From NCBI RefSeq assembly GCF_014641495.1, contig NZ_BMHV01000025.1:1-47137 (forward strand): a DNA stretch of 47,137 bases, given 5' to 3'. This DNA comes from Terasakiella brassicae. GTDB lineage: Bacteria > Pseudomonadota > Alphaproteobacteria > Rhodospirillales > Terasakiellaceae. The translations under genes were made by a program, and so were the position numbers. The notes under the pieces were generated by a model. The model saw only the letters and a program-made list of their open reading frames with translations. It was not told where the DNA came from and did not search any database. Shown here in pieces: positions 1 through 9,765 of the stretch (positions within the stretch are counted from its first letter, which is position 1; each line of letters opens with the position of its first letter).

Positions 1-1
1 G

Positions 2-3000
2 GTGACCTTTAACGCTGATGGCACGGTGACCTATCAACCCCATGATGATTTCAACGGCAGCGATATCTTTACCTATACGGTGACCGATGAAGACGGTGAA
101 ACTGTCACCGCCACGGTCACCATGACGGTGAGCCCTGAAAATGATGCCCCGGTGGTCGGGGCGATCAGCTTGCCGGACGGCACCGAATATCAGTCTTACA
201 CGGTGACCAAAGAACAACTTTTGGGCAATGCGTCCGATGTGGATGGCGATGCGTTGAACATCACCGCTGTGTCCGGTGGATCCAATTTGGCGATCACCGA
301 TAACGGCGATGGCACCTGGACGATCATTTCTGATGAGGAAGGGGCGCAAGACATCAGCTTCACCGTGTCCGATGGCACGGCCGAGGTCACACAAAGCGCG
401 ACCATCAACTTTGCCGATGTGGATAACACGGCCAATGATGATGCGGCGAGTGTTGCAGAAGACGGCAGCAAAACCATCAATGTTCTATCCAATGATCAGA
501 TCATCGATGGCGGCGAGCTGACCTCTGTCACCCAGCCGGAAAACGGCGAAGTGGCGTTTAATGCCGATGGCACGGTGACCTATCAACCCCATGATGATTT
601 CAACGGCACCGATAGCTTTACCTATACGGTGACCGACGAAGACGGTGAAACTGTCACCGCGACCGTGACCATGACGGTTAATCCAGAGAATGATGATCCG
701 ATCGCAGTTGATGATATTACGGTCACTGAGGAAGATCAGGCCGTAACAATTGATCTGTTAGATAATGACAGTGATATTGATGGCGATAGCCTGAGCATTA
801 CACAAGTGGATGGTCAGGATATTGCAGCCGGGCAGACCATAACCTTGTCTGACGGGTCCGGTACGGTGACCTTGAATGCGGATGGGACGGTTAGTTTTGA
901 CCCGACCGATGATCTGAATGGGGATGTGAATTTCAGTTACACCATTTCTGACGCTCACGGCGGGACAGATACAGCAACGGCCACGGTGACGATTGATGCG
1001 GTCAATGATGGTCCGGTTGCGACCGATGATAGCTTCAGCGGTAACGAAGATACGACTATTACCTTTAGTGCCACTGATTTGTTAGGCAATGATAGCGATG
1101 TGGATAGCACTGGATTGTCTATTGCTCAGATCAACGGGGTCAGTCTGGATAACTTCCCGGCAGAAGGTCTGGACCTTGGCAACGGAATGCTGACATTTAA
1201 CAGTGCGGATAATACCTTTAGCTTCGCCCCGACCGAAGATTGGAGCGGGACGGAGACCTTGAGCTATACCGTGACCGATGGTGACGGTGGGTCTGCACAG
1301 GCCAATATTGCACTGAATGTGGATGGTGTTGCCGATACGCCGGAGCTTGCGGTTTCATTGGTTGAAAGCGGTCATACGGGTGATAGTGTGACGGTGACCT
1401 TCCAAGATACGAATGCCGGATATCACAATACCTATGGGTATTACATTCTGGATGAAAATGGTGAACCGAGCACAGGGCAAATTATCTTTGCCGACCTGCA
1501 TGATCAAAGTCAGGGCGATAGTTTTGTTCTGGACGGGGTTGATCAGGACCGTGTTGGTTTCTTCCTATTATCTGATGGCGATGGTGAAAACACAGGCCTG
1601 AGCAATGGCATGGAGGTGACTTTCCAACAGGACGCTGCCGGGAATTGGCAGGTTGTTGCGGATGGGAACGTCCTTGAACATGACAATAACGGCGGTCTGT
1701 ATTTCAGTGATGAAGAGTTCAATGCCGATAATCTGGATCATTCGTTCGATGATTCCGATGTCATTGGAACGCAAAACTGGGAAGATCAGGCCAGCCAGTA
1801 TGGCGGTAATGACTTTGACTTTAATGATGCATCGTTCAATGTGGAGTGGGATACGTCAAATTCCGAAACCACATATGATGTCAATATTTCAGCAGCGATC
1901 ACCGATGATGACCTTTCTGAAAGCCTGACTGTAACCATCGAGGATTTCCCAGAAGGCGCGACCTTTAATATGGGTGAAATCGTTGACGGAACGTTGGTCA
2001 TCAGCGGAGATGATCTGAACCGTCTGGAAGATTTGACCATGACGGTGACAGGTGATGTCACAGACTTCCAGATCAATGTGACGGCAACGGCAACAGAACC
2101 GAACGGATCAACAGCCAGCACATCGCTGACAGTTAGTTCCAGCTTTGACCCGGATGCGATTGATGACACGGGTTCCGTGACAGAAGGTCAAAGCATTACG
2201 ATGGATGTGGTTGCCAATGATGTGGCGGGTGACAGTGAAAGTCTGAACATTGTTGAAATCAACGGGCAGGCTGTTGAAGCTGGTGATAGCGTGAATGTTA
2301 ATCACGGTAGCGTGACATTGAACGAAGATGGCTCCATTACCTTTGCTGCCGATAATGGCTACGAAGGGCCTGCTGATTTCACTTATACGGTTTCCGATGG
2401 GCAGGGTACAGATACGGCCACGGTCAATCTGGACATTACCGATGGGAATATTGCCCCGGTTGCCGGGGATGATACAGCCAGCACAAATGAAGATACATCT
2501 GTTGTGATTGATCTGCTGGATAATGACAGCGATGCGAATAATGATGCACTGAGCATTACCCAGATCGATGGTCAGGACGTGAATGTCGGTGAAACGATTA
2601 CACTGTCTGATGGATCCGGTCAGGTAACGCTGAATAATGACGGGACGGTTACGTTTGATCCAAGCGATAATCTGAACGGTGACGTCAGTTTTGATTACAC
2701 CATCCGTGATCCGGAAGGCATGAGCGATACGGCAACCGTTACGGTTGATATTGACGCCGTTAATGACGGCCCGGTTGCAGGTGCCGACAATGCCCAAACA
2801 TTGGAAGATAACGCGGTTACTTTCAACCCATTGGGCAATGACAGTGATGTGGACGGCGATAGTCTGAGTATTACCCAGATTAATGGCCAGAACATTGAGG
2901 TCGGCGGCAGTGTCGAATTGGATAACGGGACCTTGACGTTGAATGAAGACGGTACGGTCACCTTTAATCCTGATCAACATTATGCCGGCACGCAGGACTT

Positions 3001-6000
3001 TACCTATACGGTTTCTGATGGTCAGGGCGGCGTGACAACGGCAACGGCCACCGTTGATGTTGAAGCTGATGCGGATGCACCTGTGATTTCCATTAATATC
3101 GGGGCACCGGAAGCTGTCAGTGATGATGGTGCGGTTGCCGGTGGCAGTGTCAGCGGTGACGATGTGGCATCCGGTTCTGTTCAAGGTGTGACGATCTCGG
3201 GCTTTGATTCAGAAGGGAACCCGGCGGCTGTTGAACAAGTGACCAATGGTCATGGGGGCGGCATCGGTGTCGCAGCCCATACAACAGGGTCAAAAGACCT
3301 GTTGGGTTATGACAGCAAAGAAGGTGCAAGCGAGAGCCTCGTCTTTGAATTTGACGAAGATGTAAACAATGTCAGCTTCAACGTTGAACAATTCGGTGAA
3401 GGCGGCAATGGGGCGAATGCAAGCTTCGAACAGGGGATCTGGGAAGCCTATGACAATGGTGAACTGGTTGCCAGTGGTACATTCGATGGTCGTGGTTTGA
3501 ACAACGCCGATGATACGGCCAGCGTGTCTATCAACGGTGTGACCTTCGATAAGCTGGTTGTCAAAGCAGATACGACCATTAATGCGGACGGATCAACAGC
3601 AGCCGGAGACAGCGATTTCGCAATTGATAATCTTGAATTTACCTATGCCGATGCATCCGGGGAAGTCGCTTATTACGACTATCCGTTGGATGTGTCTGCT
3701 GAACTGGTGGATCAGGATGGATCGGAAAGCCTGTCCCATGTGACCTTGAGTGGCTTGCCTGAAGGGGCTGTTCTGACACAAAACGGTGTCGAAATTACAA
3801 TTACGGATGGAAGTGCAACAGTCTCTGTCAATCATCTTGATGGATTGTCTTTGCGCGTACCAGCCGATGCGGAAGATTTCAGTATTGATGCTTCTGTGAC
3901 CTCAACCGATAGCAATGGTGATCAGGCAACATCAACGGCAAGTGATACGGCTGAAGTTCCTGATATCGATATCAACAACGGCCCGGATGCTGTTGCAGAT
4001 AGCTTAAGTGGTGTCGAAGACCAGCCGATTACGTTTAACACCACCGATCTGTTGGGCAATGATACGGACGTGGATGGCGATAGCCTGAGCATTGTCAGTT
4101 TTGATCAACCGGAATTCGGGACGATCACAGATGATGGCAACGGTAACTTTACATTCACGCCGAATGAAAACTGGAATGGTCAAACTGACTTTACCTATAC
4201 GATCTCTGATGGTCAGGGTGGGACAGATACGGCCACCGTTTCCATTACGGTTGAGGGTGTAAATGATGGCCCGGTCGCGACACATGACGAAGCCGATACG
4301 TTGGAAGATAACGCAGTTACCTTCAATCCACTGGGCAATGACAGCGATGTTGAAGGCGATAGCCTGAGCATTACGCAAATTAACGGTCAGGATATCGAAG
4401 TCGGCGGCAGTGTTGATGTCGACAATGGTTCCGTCACCTTGAATGCAGACGGCACAGTGACCTTTAACCCGGATGGGAATTATGCGGGGTCACAATCCTT
4501 TGAATATACCGTTTCTGATGGTCAGGGCGGTACAAGTACCGGGACTGCAAATGTCGATGTGGAAGCCGATGCAGATGTTCCTGACTTAAGTGTTTCTGTC
4601 GGTGAAGGTGTCACGCAAACAACAGGTGGTGAGCCGGTTGATGTGATGATCAATTCCGAAAATGCGACCAGTACAGGCGGTGGCTTTACAGTTACAGCAC
4701 GTACGGTTGATGAAAACGGTAATCTGGAAGATACCGATATTGCCTATAACAATAATCCGGTTGGTTTCGGTGTTGCCGGTGCGTCTTCCGGTGCGGCGTC
4801 TGAAATCGGATATGACAATACGCATCAAGCATCCGAAGAACTGGTCTTTGATTTCGATCACGATGTATCTTCTGTTGATGTTTCCGTTTCCTGGTTGCAT
4901 GGCGGTGAAGATGCGATCTACACCATGTATAAAGATGGTGTGGAAGTTGGTCGTGGCATGATTGACGGTGGTTCTGATCGTGTTGATCCCGCCATTACCT
5001 TGACGGCAGATGGCGGTGTTGATTTTGATCAGATCGTCTTTAGTGCCGAAGGCAGTGGCGATGACTATCTGATCCATTCTTTGGAATTTGAAGTATCCGA
5101 TGGTGGGGAAACCACAACGACCTATCCATTGAATATCACATCTGGTTTGAATGATCAGGATGGTTCAGAAAGTCTGAGCCTGAGCGTGGATGGCCTGCCT
5201 GATGGTGCGGTTCTGTCTGCCGGAACGCAAAATGAAGACGGTAGCTGGATATTGTCCGCCGATGATTTGGAAGGTTTGACGGTTACTGTTCCGGGTACTG
5301 GCGAAGACTTTACGGTTGAAGTCTCTGCAACGGCGACAGAAAGCTCAAACGGTGATTCTGAAACCGTGACCGCCAGTGCAACCGTGGTTGCCAATCAAGC
5401 ACCAGAGGCCGGTGATGACAGTGGGGCCACAACGGAAGATCACAGTGTTGTTCTGGACCTGACAGCCAATGACAGCGATGCCAATAATGATGAATTGAGC
5501 GTGACACAAATTAACGGTCAGGACATCGAAGTTGGCGGCAGTATTGATGTCGGTAATGGTAGTGTTACCCTCAATGAAGACGGGACTGTGACCTTTAACC
5601 CGGATGGTGATTTTGCAGGCACGCAGGACTTCACTTATACCGTATCCGATGGTCAGGGTGAAACCAGCACGGCAACTGCTTCTGTTGATATTGAGGCCGT
5701 TGCGGATATGCCGGAACTCAGCCTTGAAATCGGTGAAGGTAATAAGGTGACCTTGGGGGCGTCTGAAGGGGAAAGCTCCACTATCTTCACAACGACCTTT
5801 GGTCAAACCGATGGTGGGTTCCATACATCACCTGTGGATGGCTGGAACACGTCTTCCGATGCGATTGAGGTCTGGGACACGGATGGGGACGGTTCTTATA
5901 TTGAACTCAACGATGACAATCGTGACCATTATGCAGATGCCACCAGTATTAACCGGACGCTAGATACGGTCGAAGACGCGACTTATACGGTCGATTTTGA

Positions 6001-9000
6001 TTATTCTGGTCGGGCGGGCTATGACGAAACCGTCAATGCCATCGAAGTTCGTGTCAATGGGGTTGTGGTTGGTGAGTTCAACCATGACAACGCCAATGGC
6101 AATGATAATGATTGGCAGGATGGCTCTTTCACCTTCACAGGCACGGGTGAGCCGATGACAATTGAATTTGTCAGTGTTGGCGAGGCGATCGATTATGGTC
6201 GCGGCATGTATCTGGATAACATTGAAGCCGTTCAAACCCTGCCGGATAATGCGGGTGAGGAATTTGTCGAATACCCGCTGAACCTCAGCACCAATTTGAC
6301 AGATATCGACGGGTCGGAAAGCCTGTCGGCTGTGACCTTGTCCGGCCTGCCGGACGGGGCTGTGGTTCTGGTGGATGGTCAGGAAGTCACGGTCAGCAAT
6401 GGTACGGCGTCTATTGCCAGTAACAATCTGGATGATGTGGTTCTGCGTGTGCCGGCGGATCAAACAAACTTTGATCTGTCTGCAAGTGTCACATCTACGG
6501 AAGGCACCAATGGTGATAGTGAAACCGCAACCGTAACTGCCAGCGTCCATACAAACAGCGAACCTGTTCTCAGTGATGACAGTGCGGTGACGAACGAAGA
6601 TACCAGTGTAGTGCTGGATCTGGTTGCCAATGACAATGATGCTGATAACGACACATTGACAATTACCCATATTAACGGGGAAGAAATCAGTGTGGGCGGA
6701 CAGGTCGATGTGGGTAATGGAACCGTGACGCTGGAAGCTGACGGGACCGTGACCTTTACACCGAAAGGCGATTATGCCGGGGCACAAAGCTTTGAATATA
6801 CGGTGTCTGATGGTGAAGGCCATAGTGCAACGGCAACCGCCGATATTGATATTGAAGCCGTGGCAGATGCACCGGAACTGACGGTTAATCTGGGTGAAGG
6901 TCAACTGGTTGGCGGTGATGCCGGGGGCGATAGCTCCGGTGGTGCCGGTGACAGCACAGGCGGGGGATCCGGTTCCTATGACAATACAATCACAGGAACA
7001 ACCGGTAATGATTACAGTATCGTTGGAACCAATGACGACGATTATATCGATGCGTCTCATGGCAATGACAAGGTCTATGCCGGTAAAGGCGATGATTATA
7101 TCGATGGCAATACCGGGAACGATACCCTTTATGCAGATAAAGGGGACGATACGGTCATTGGCGGACACGGAGATGACTATCTATCCGGTGATCAAGGCGA
7201 TGATTATCTGGATGGCGGAACGGGCCATGACCGGATTTACGGTGGGTCCGGTGATGACACCATCATCGGGGATCATGGCAACGATACACTGTTTGGTGGA
7301 TCGGGCGATGATAGCATTTCAGCTGGTACGGGCAATGATTATGTCTCCGGTGAAGACGGTGACGATATCATCGATACGGATAGTGGCAATGACGTGATCT
7401 ATGGCGGCAGTGGGGACGATACAATCACTGCCGGTATGGGCAACGATTACATCAATGGTCAGGGCGGCGACGATACGCTGGTCCTGAGCGGGAATTCCAG
7501 TGAATATGCCATCAATGCCTATGGGGGCGGCTATCTGGTCACCCATTACGGCAGTGATGGAACGGATTACATCGAAGGTGTCGAAGAACTGCAATTTGCA
7601 GATGGCAAAATTGATGTAACTGACTTTGCCAATGGTGGCTCCGTTTCTGACAGTTCTGGTGGTGGTGACAGCTCTGGTGGATCCGGTGATAGCACAGGTG
7701 GTGGATCCAGTGGTGATGCCTATATGGAATATCCGCTTGATATCGCCGTTGGCGAAACCGATGTGGACGGGTCTGAAACATTGTCGGCGGTGACCTTGTC
7801 CGGTCTGCCCGATGGGGCGGTTCTGTTGCTGGATGGTCAGGCCGTTTCCGTTACAAACGGGACGGCAACCCTGTCCAGTGATGATCTGGATAACTTGACC
7901 CTGCGTGTCCCCAGTGATGCAGGCAGCTTTGAATTGACAGCGTCTGTTACCTCAACAGATGGGGATGACAGCGCAACAACCACCGTGAATACAGCGGTGG
8001 GCAATGACGCGCCTGTTGCCAATAATGATTATGCAACGACGAACGAAGACACGGCGATTGTTCTGGATCTGGTCGGTAACGATACGGATACAGGCAGTGA
8101 TAGTCTGAGCATCACACAAATTGACGGTGTTGATATCTCCATTGGTGATACGGTCAATGTTGGTAATGGTACGGTCACACTGAATGCAGATGGTTCGATC
8201 AACTTTATGCCGTCTGATGATTTCAGTGGGGAAGTCAGCTTTGATTACACTGTTTCTGATGGTCAGGGTGCGAGCGATACCGCCACGGCATCGATTGATG
8301 TCGCAGGTGTTGCCGATGGGGCCGAAGTCAGCGTGAATATCGGTGAGGGCAGCATTCAAAATGGTGCAGCTCAATCCGGGGTGATCTCGCCCAGCAACTG
8401 GGATGAGACCAACGATGGTATCAGTGTTACCGGTTATACCTATGACAGCAGTGGTGGCTGGTATTCCAGTGCGGACCATATTCAGGAAACGCAAGGCGGC
8501 CTTGGTGTTGCAGATAGCAGTGGTGGCAAAGAGATTACAGACGGTGAAAATATTACCTTCACCTTTGAGAATGATCTCAGCCAGGCCACTGTGAATTTAA
8601 GCGGTCTGAAATCACAGGAACAAGCGGACTACACCCTGTTGGATGATAACGGTCATGTTGTCGGTAGCGGGACGATCTATGGTTCCGGCAACGGTGAAAT
8701 TTCTGCGACCTTGACAGGCAGCAGTGAATTTTCACAAATTGTGATCACGGGTGAACATAAAACCGATAATTACTGCAAAACGTCCAAGTTTGTGATCGAC
8801 TCGGTTGATTACACACCAGCTGCGGCTGCTGCCGTCATGGCCTATCCGGTGACTTTCGCACTCAGCATGAACGATGCCAGCGAAAGCCTGCTGGGGGATG
8901 AATTGAGTGTGGATCTGTCAACGATCCCGCATGGTTCTGAACTCAGCATTGGGGATGCGACTGTCAGTATTGACCAAAATGGCAGCATCTCGGTAACGGG

Positions 9001-9670
9001 CGGGGATGACGTCAGTGTTGACGGTTCAACCTTGAAAATTCCGAGTGCCACATTGGGTGAAGACCTGAGTGTCAGTGGAACCGTGACGGTTCCGGTTGAC
9101 GAAAATGGTCATCACGATAGTTTCGATCTGACAGCCAGCGTTCAAACGGTGGATGGCATGGATGTCAGCATTGAAAATATCGATGCTGATGTTGCCGGTA
9201 CCTACAGTAATGAAATCGGTACCGATGGGAATGACATCCTGTATGCCGATGATAACGGGGCTCAGTTGGCCGGTGGCGATGGTAATGACATTCTGGTCGA
9301 TGGTGACGGGGATGATGTTATGATCGGCGGCGATGGTAATGACACATTCTACGTCAGTGACGGCGAAGATGTTATGAGCGGTGGTGCTGGTAATGATCTC
9401 TTTATCTTTAGCGGAAGCGCCGACAGCGGGACCAGTGGTCAGGATTGGGTCGATGGCGGTGCCGATTTCGATACGATCCATCTGAACGGTTCGGAAGGTT
9501 GGACATTGACCATTACCAACGACGATGGTTCGCAGGATGTTATTTCTTCGGACTCTGCAACGGCCGAACAAATGGCCGATTATCACGATGTATCCGGTCT
9601 GACAGGTCAGATCGAATTCGACGATGGTTCCACAGTCATCTTCGAAGGTGTGGAAAAAGTCGAGTGGTAA
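2..9670 (+). CDS. Giant RTX/cadherin-like repeat adhesin, 3' part (5' end outside window)
   Basis: Open from the left edge; 3222 residues are visible and no true start is present. The protein is very rich in Asp, Gly, Thr and Ser, with one visible Cys. It is built of about 95-residue cadherin/VCBS-like units (NEDT...LLxNDSDxDGDxLSI...FTYTVSDGQG). These alternate with a second unit that begins YPL and contains DxDGSESLS and LSGLPDGAVL (around 3680, 5125, 6270 and 7725), and with lectin-like sandwiches near 3200-3650, 4640-5100, 5760-6230 and 8380-8810. Residues about 450-620 look like DUF4114 (GFFLLSDG, DFDFND). RTX nonapeptides (GGxGxDxxx) occur at 6979-7480 and 9217-9410. The end resembles a type I secretion signal region (DWVDGGADFDTI, then EGVEKVEW). 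Known large RTX adhesins are exported by ABC-type secretion systems, bind Ca2+ and mediate attachment and biofilm. Function here is inferred; the ligand is unknown, and no secretion genes lie in the window. Confidence 0.9.
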   Translation: MTFNADGTVTYQPHDDFNGSDIFTYTVTDEDGETVTATVTMTVSPENDAPVVGAISLPDGTEYQSYTVTKEQLLGNASDVDGDALNITAVSGGSNLAITDNGDGTWTIISDEEGAQDISFTVSDGTAEVTQSATINFADVDNTANDDAASVAEDGSKTINVLSNDQIIDGGELTSVTQPENGEVAFNADGTVTYQPHDDFNGTDSFTYTVTDEDGETVTATVTMTVNPENDDPIAVDDITVTEEDQAVTIDLLDNDSDIDGDSLSITQVDGQDIAAGQTITLSDGSGTVTLNADGTVSFDPTDDLNGDVNFSYTISDAHGGTDTATATVTIDAVNDGPVATDDSFSGNEDTTITFSATDLLGNDSDVDSTGLSIAQINGVSLDNFPAEGLDLGNGMLTFNSADNTFSFAPTEDWSGTETLSYTVTDGDGGSAQANIALNVDGVADTPELAVSLVESGHTGDSVTVTFQDTNAGYHNTYGYYILDENGEPSTGQIIFADLHDQSQGDSFVLDGVDQDRVGFFLLSDGDGENTGLSNGMEVTFQQDAAGNWQVVADGNVLEHDNNGGLYFSDEEFNADNLDHSFDDSDVIGTQNWEDQASQYGGNDFDFNDASFNVEWDTSNSETTYDVNISAAITDDDLSESLTVTIEDFPEGATFNMGEIVDGTLVISGDDLNRLEDLTMTVTGDVTDFQINVTATATEPNGSTASTSLTVSSSFDPDAIDDTGSVTEGQSITMDVVANDVAGDSESLNIVEINGQAVEAGDSVNVNHGSVTLNEDGSITFAADNGYEGPADFTYTVSDGQGTDTATVNLDITDGNIAPVAGDDTASTNEDTSVVIDLLDNDSDANNDALSITQIDGQDVNVGETITLSDGSGQVTLNNDGTVTFDPSDNLNGDVSFDYTIRDPEGMSDTATVTVDIDAVNDGPVAGADNAQTLEDNAVTFNPLGNDSDVDGDSLSITQINGQNIEVGGSVELDNGTLTLNEDGTVTFNPDQHYAGTQDFTYTVSDGQGGVTTATATVDVEADADAPVISINIGAPEAVSDDGAVAGGSVSGDDVASGSVQGVTISGFDSEGNPAAVEQVTNGHGGGIGVAAHTTGSKDLLGYDSKEGASESLVFEFDEDVNNVSFNVEQFGEGGNGANASFEQGIWEAYDNGELVASGTFDGRGLNNADDTASVSINGVTFDKLVVKADTTINADGSTAAGDSDFAIDNLEFTYADASGEVAYYDYPLDVSAELVDQDGSESLSHVTLSGLPEGAVLTQNGVEITITDGSATVSVNHLDGLSLRVPADAEDFSIDASVTSTDSNGDQATSTASDTAEVPDIDINNGPDAVADSLSGVEDQPITFNTTDLLGNDTDVDGDSLSIVSFDQPEFGTITDDGNGNFTFTPNENWNGQTDFTYTISDGQGGTDTATVSITVEGVNDGPVATHDEADTLEDNAVTFNPLGNDSDVEGDSLSITQINGQDIEVGGSVDVDNGSVTLNADGTVTFNPDGNYAGSQSFEYTVSDGQGGTSTGTANVDVEADADVPDLSVSVGEGVTQTTGGEPVDVMINSENATSTGGGFTVTARTVDENGNLEDTDIAYNNNPVGFGVAGASSGAASEIGYDNTHQASEELVFDFDHDVSSVDVSVSWLHGGEDAIYTMYKDGVEVGRGMIDGGSDRVDPAITLTADGGVDFDQIVFSAEGSGDDYLIHSLEFEVSDGGETTTTYPLNITSGLNDQDGSESLSLSVDGLPDGAVLSAGTQNEDGSWILSADDLEGLTVTVPGTGEDFTVEVSATATESSNGDSETVTASATVVANQAPEAGDDSGATTEDHSVVLDLTANDSDANNDELSVTQINGQDIEVGGSIDVGNGSVTLNEDGTVTFNPDGDFAGTQDFTYTVSDGQGETSTATASVDIEAVADMPELSLEIGEGNKVTLGASEGESSTIFTTTFGQTDGGFHTSPVDGWNTSSDAIEVWDTDGDGSYIELNDDNRDHYADATSINRTLDTVEDATYTVDFDYSGRAGYDETVNAIEVRVNGVVVGEFNHDNANGNDNDWQDGSFTFTGTGEPMTIEFVSVGEAIDYGRGMYLDNIEAVQTLPDNAGEEFVEYPLNLSTNLTDIDGSESLSAVTLSGLPDGAVVLVDGQEVTVSNGTASIASNNLDDVVLRVPADQTNFDLSASVTSTEGTNGDSETATVTASVHTNSEPVLSDDSAVTNEDTSVVLDLVANDNDADNDTLTITHINGEEISVGGQVDVGNGTVTLEADGTVTFTPKGDYAGAQSFEYTVSDGEGHSATATADIDIEAVADAPELTVNLGEGQLVGGDAGGDSSGGAGDSTGGGSGSYDNTITGTTGNDYSIVGTNDDDYIDASHGNDKVYAGKGDDYIDGNTGNDTLYADKGDDTVIGGHGDDYLSGDQGDDYLDGGTGHDRIYGGSGDDTIIGDHGNDTLFGGSGDDSISAGTGNDYVSGEDGDDIIDTDSGNDVIYGGSGDDTITAGMGNDYINGQGGDDTLVLSGNSSEYAINAYGGGYLVTHYGSDGTDYIEGVEELQFADGKIDVTDFANGGSVSDSSGGGDSSGGSGDSTGGGSSGDAYMEYPLDIAVGETDVDGSETLSAVTLSGLPDGAVLLLDGQAVSVTNGTATLSSDDLDNLTLRVPSDAGSFELTASVTSTDGDDSATTTVNTAVGNDAPVANNDYATTNEDTAIVLDLVGNDTDTGSDSLSITQIDGVDISIGDTVNVGNGTVTLNADGSINFMPSDDFSGEVSFDYTVSDGQGASDTATASIDVAGVADGAEVSVNIGEGSIQNGAAQSGVISPSNWDETNDGISVTGYTYDSSGGWYSSADHIQETQGGLGVADSSGGKEITDGENITFTFENDLSQATVNLSGLKSQEQADYTLLDDNGHVVGSGTIYGSGNGEISATLTGSSEFSQIVITGEHKTDNYCKTSKFVIDSVDYTPAAAAAVMAYPVTFALSMNDASESLLGDELSVDLSTIPHGSELSIGDATVSIDQNGSISVTGGDDVSVDGSTLKIPSATLGEDLSVSGTVTVPVDENGHHDSFDLTASVQTVDGMDVSIENIDADVAGTYSNEIGTDGNDILYADDNGAQLAGGDGNDILVDGDGDDVMIGGDGNDTFYVSDGEDVMSGGAGNDLFIFSGSADSGTSGQDWVDGGADFDTIHLNGSEGWTLTITNDDGSQDVISSDSATAEQMADYHDVSGLTGQIEFDDGSTVIFEGVEKVEW
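8..685 (+). repeat. Recently duplicated 183-codon repeat unit in adhesin
   Basis: The stretch at about 8-136 recurs at about 557-685, offset by 549 bp (183 codons), with only scattered mismatches (roughly nine bases in ten identical by eye). Both encode the NADGTVTYQPHDDFNG segment and the following YTVTDEDGETVTATVTMTV strand. Units further downstream match at protein level but are diverged in DNA. The copies are most alike at the left edge, so more near-identical copies probably lie upstream. Confidence 0.75.
6909..7720 (+). repeat. Internal RTX nonapeptide block flanked by Gly/Ser linkers
   Basis: Two matching linkers (GGDSSGGAGDSTGGGSG at about 6924-6974, and SGGGDSSGGSGDSTGGGSSG near 7655-7715) bracket about 18 RTX nonapeptides of the GGSGDDTI type. 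A capping segment follows (EYAINAYGG... then GVEELQFADGKIDV), of a kind usually found at the C-terminus of RTX proteins. The block occupies the slot that holds a lectin-like sandwich in the sister repeat units. RTX turns bind Ca2+ and fold outside the cell (known for the family). Confidence 0.8.
9217..9410 (+). repeat. C-terminal RTX repeats of adhesin
   Basis: A short run of Ca2+-binding nonapeptides (GTDGNDILYAD, GGDGNDILVDGDGDDVMIGG, GGAGNDLFIF) precedes the last ~85 residues, as is usual ahead of a type I secretion signal. Confidence 0.8.
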
Positions 9671-9690
9671 GCCTCTTGGTAACCAAGACA

Positions 9691-9726
9691 AAAAGCTGCG
9701 GTGTCAAACCCGCAGCTTTTTTTTTT
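9691..9726 (+). terminator. Rho-independent terminator of the adhesin gene
   Basis: A perfect 11-bp stem, AAAAGCTGCGG with CCGCAGCTTTT, has an 8-nt loop (9702-9709) and is followed by T residues to 9726. It begins 21 nt after the adhesin stop and separates the gene from the kinase operon. Confidence 0.95.
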
Positions 9727-9765
9727 AAGCTTGTGCAGGCGTTCTAATTTTGGTCTTCTCTTTTT

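Noticed and set aside
2108-3184. Long antisense reading frames across the adhesin gene (also 5960-7168 and others)
   Set aside because: They are shadows created by the biased Asp/Gly/Thr codon pattern of the repeats. Their Ile/Arg/Asn-rich translations match no family and lack ribosome sites.
2-9670. CRISPR-like or satellite repeats
   Set aside because: The repeats are in-frame protein units of about 95-183 codons with diverged sequence, not short repeats with unique spacers.
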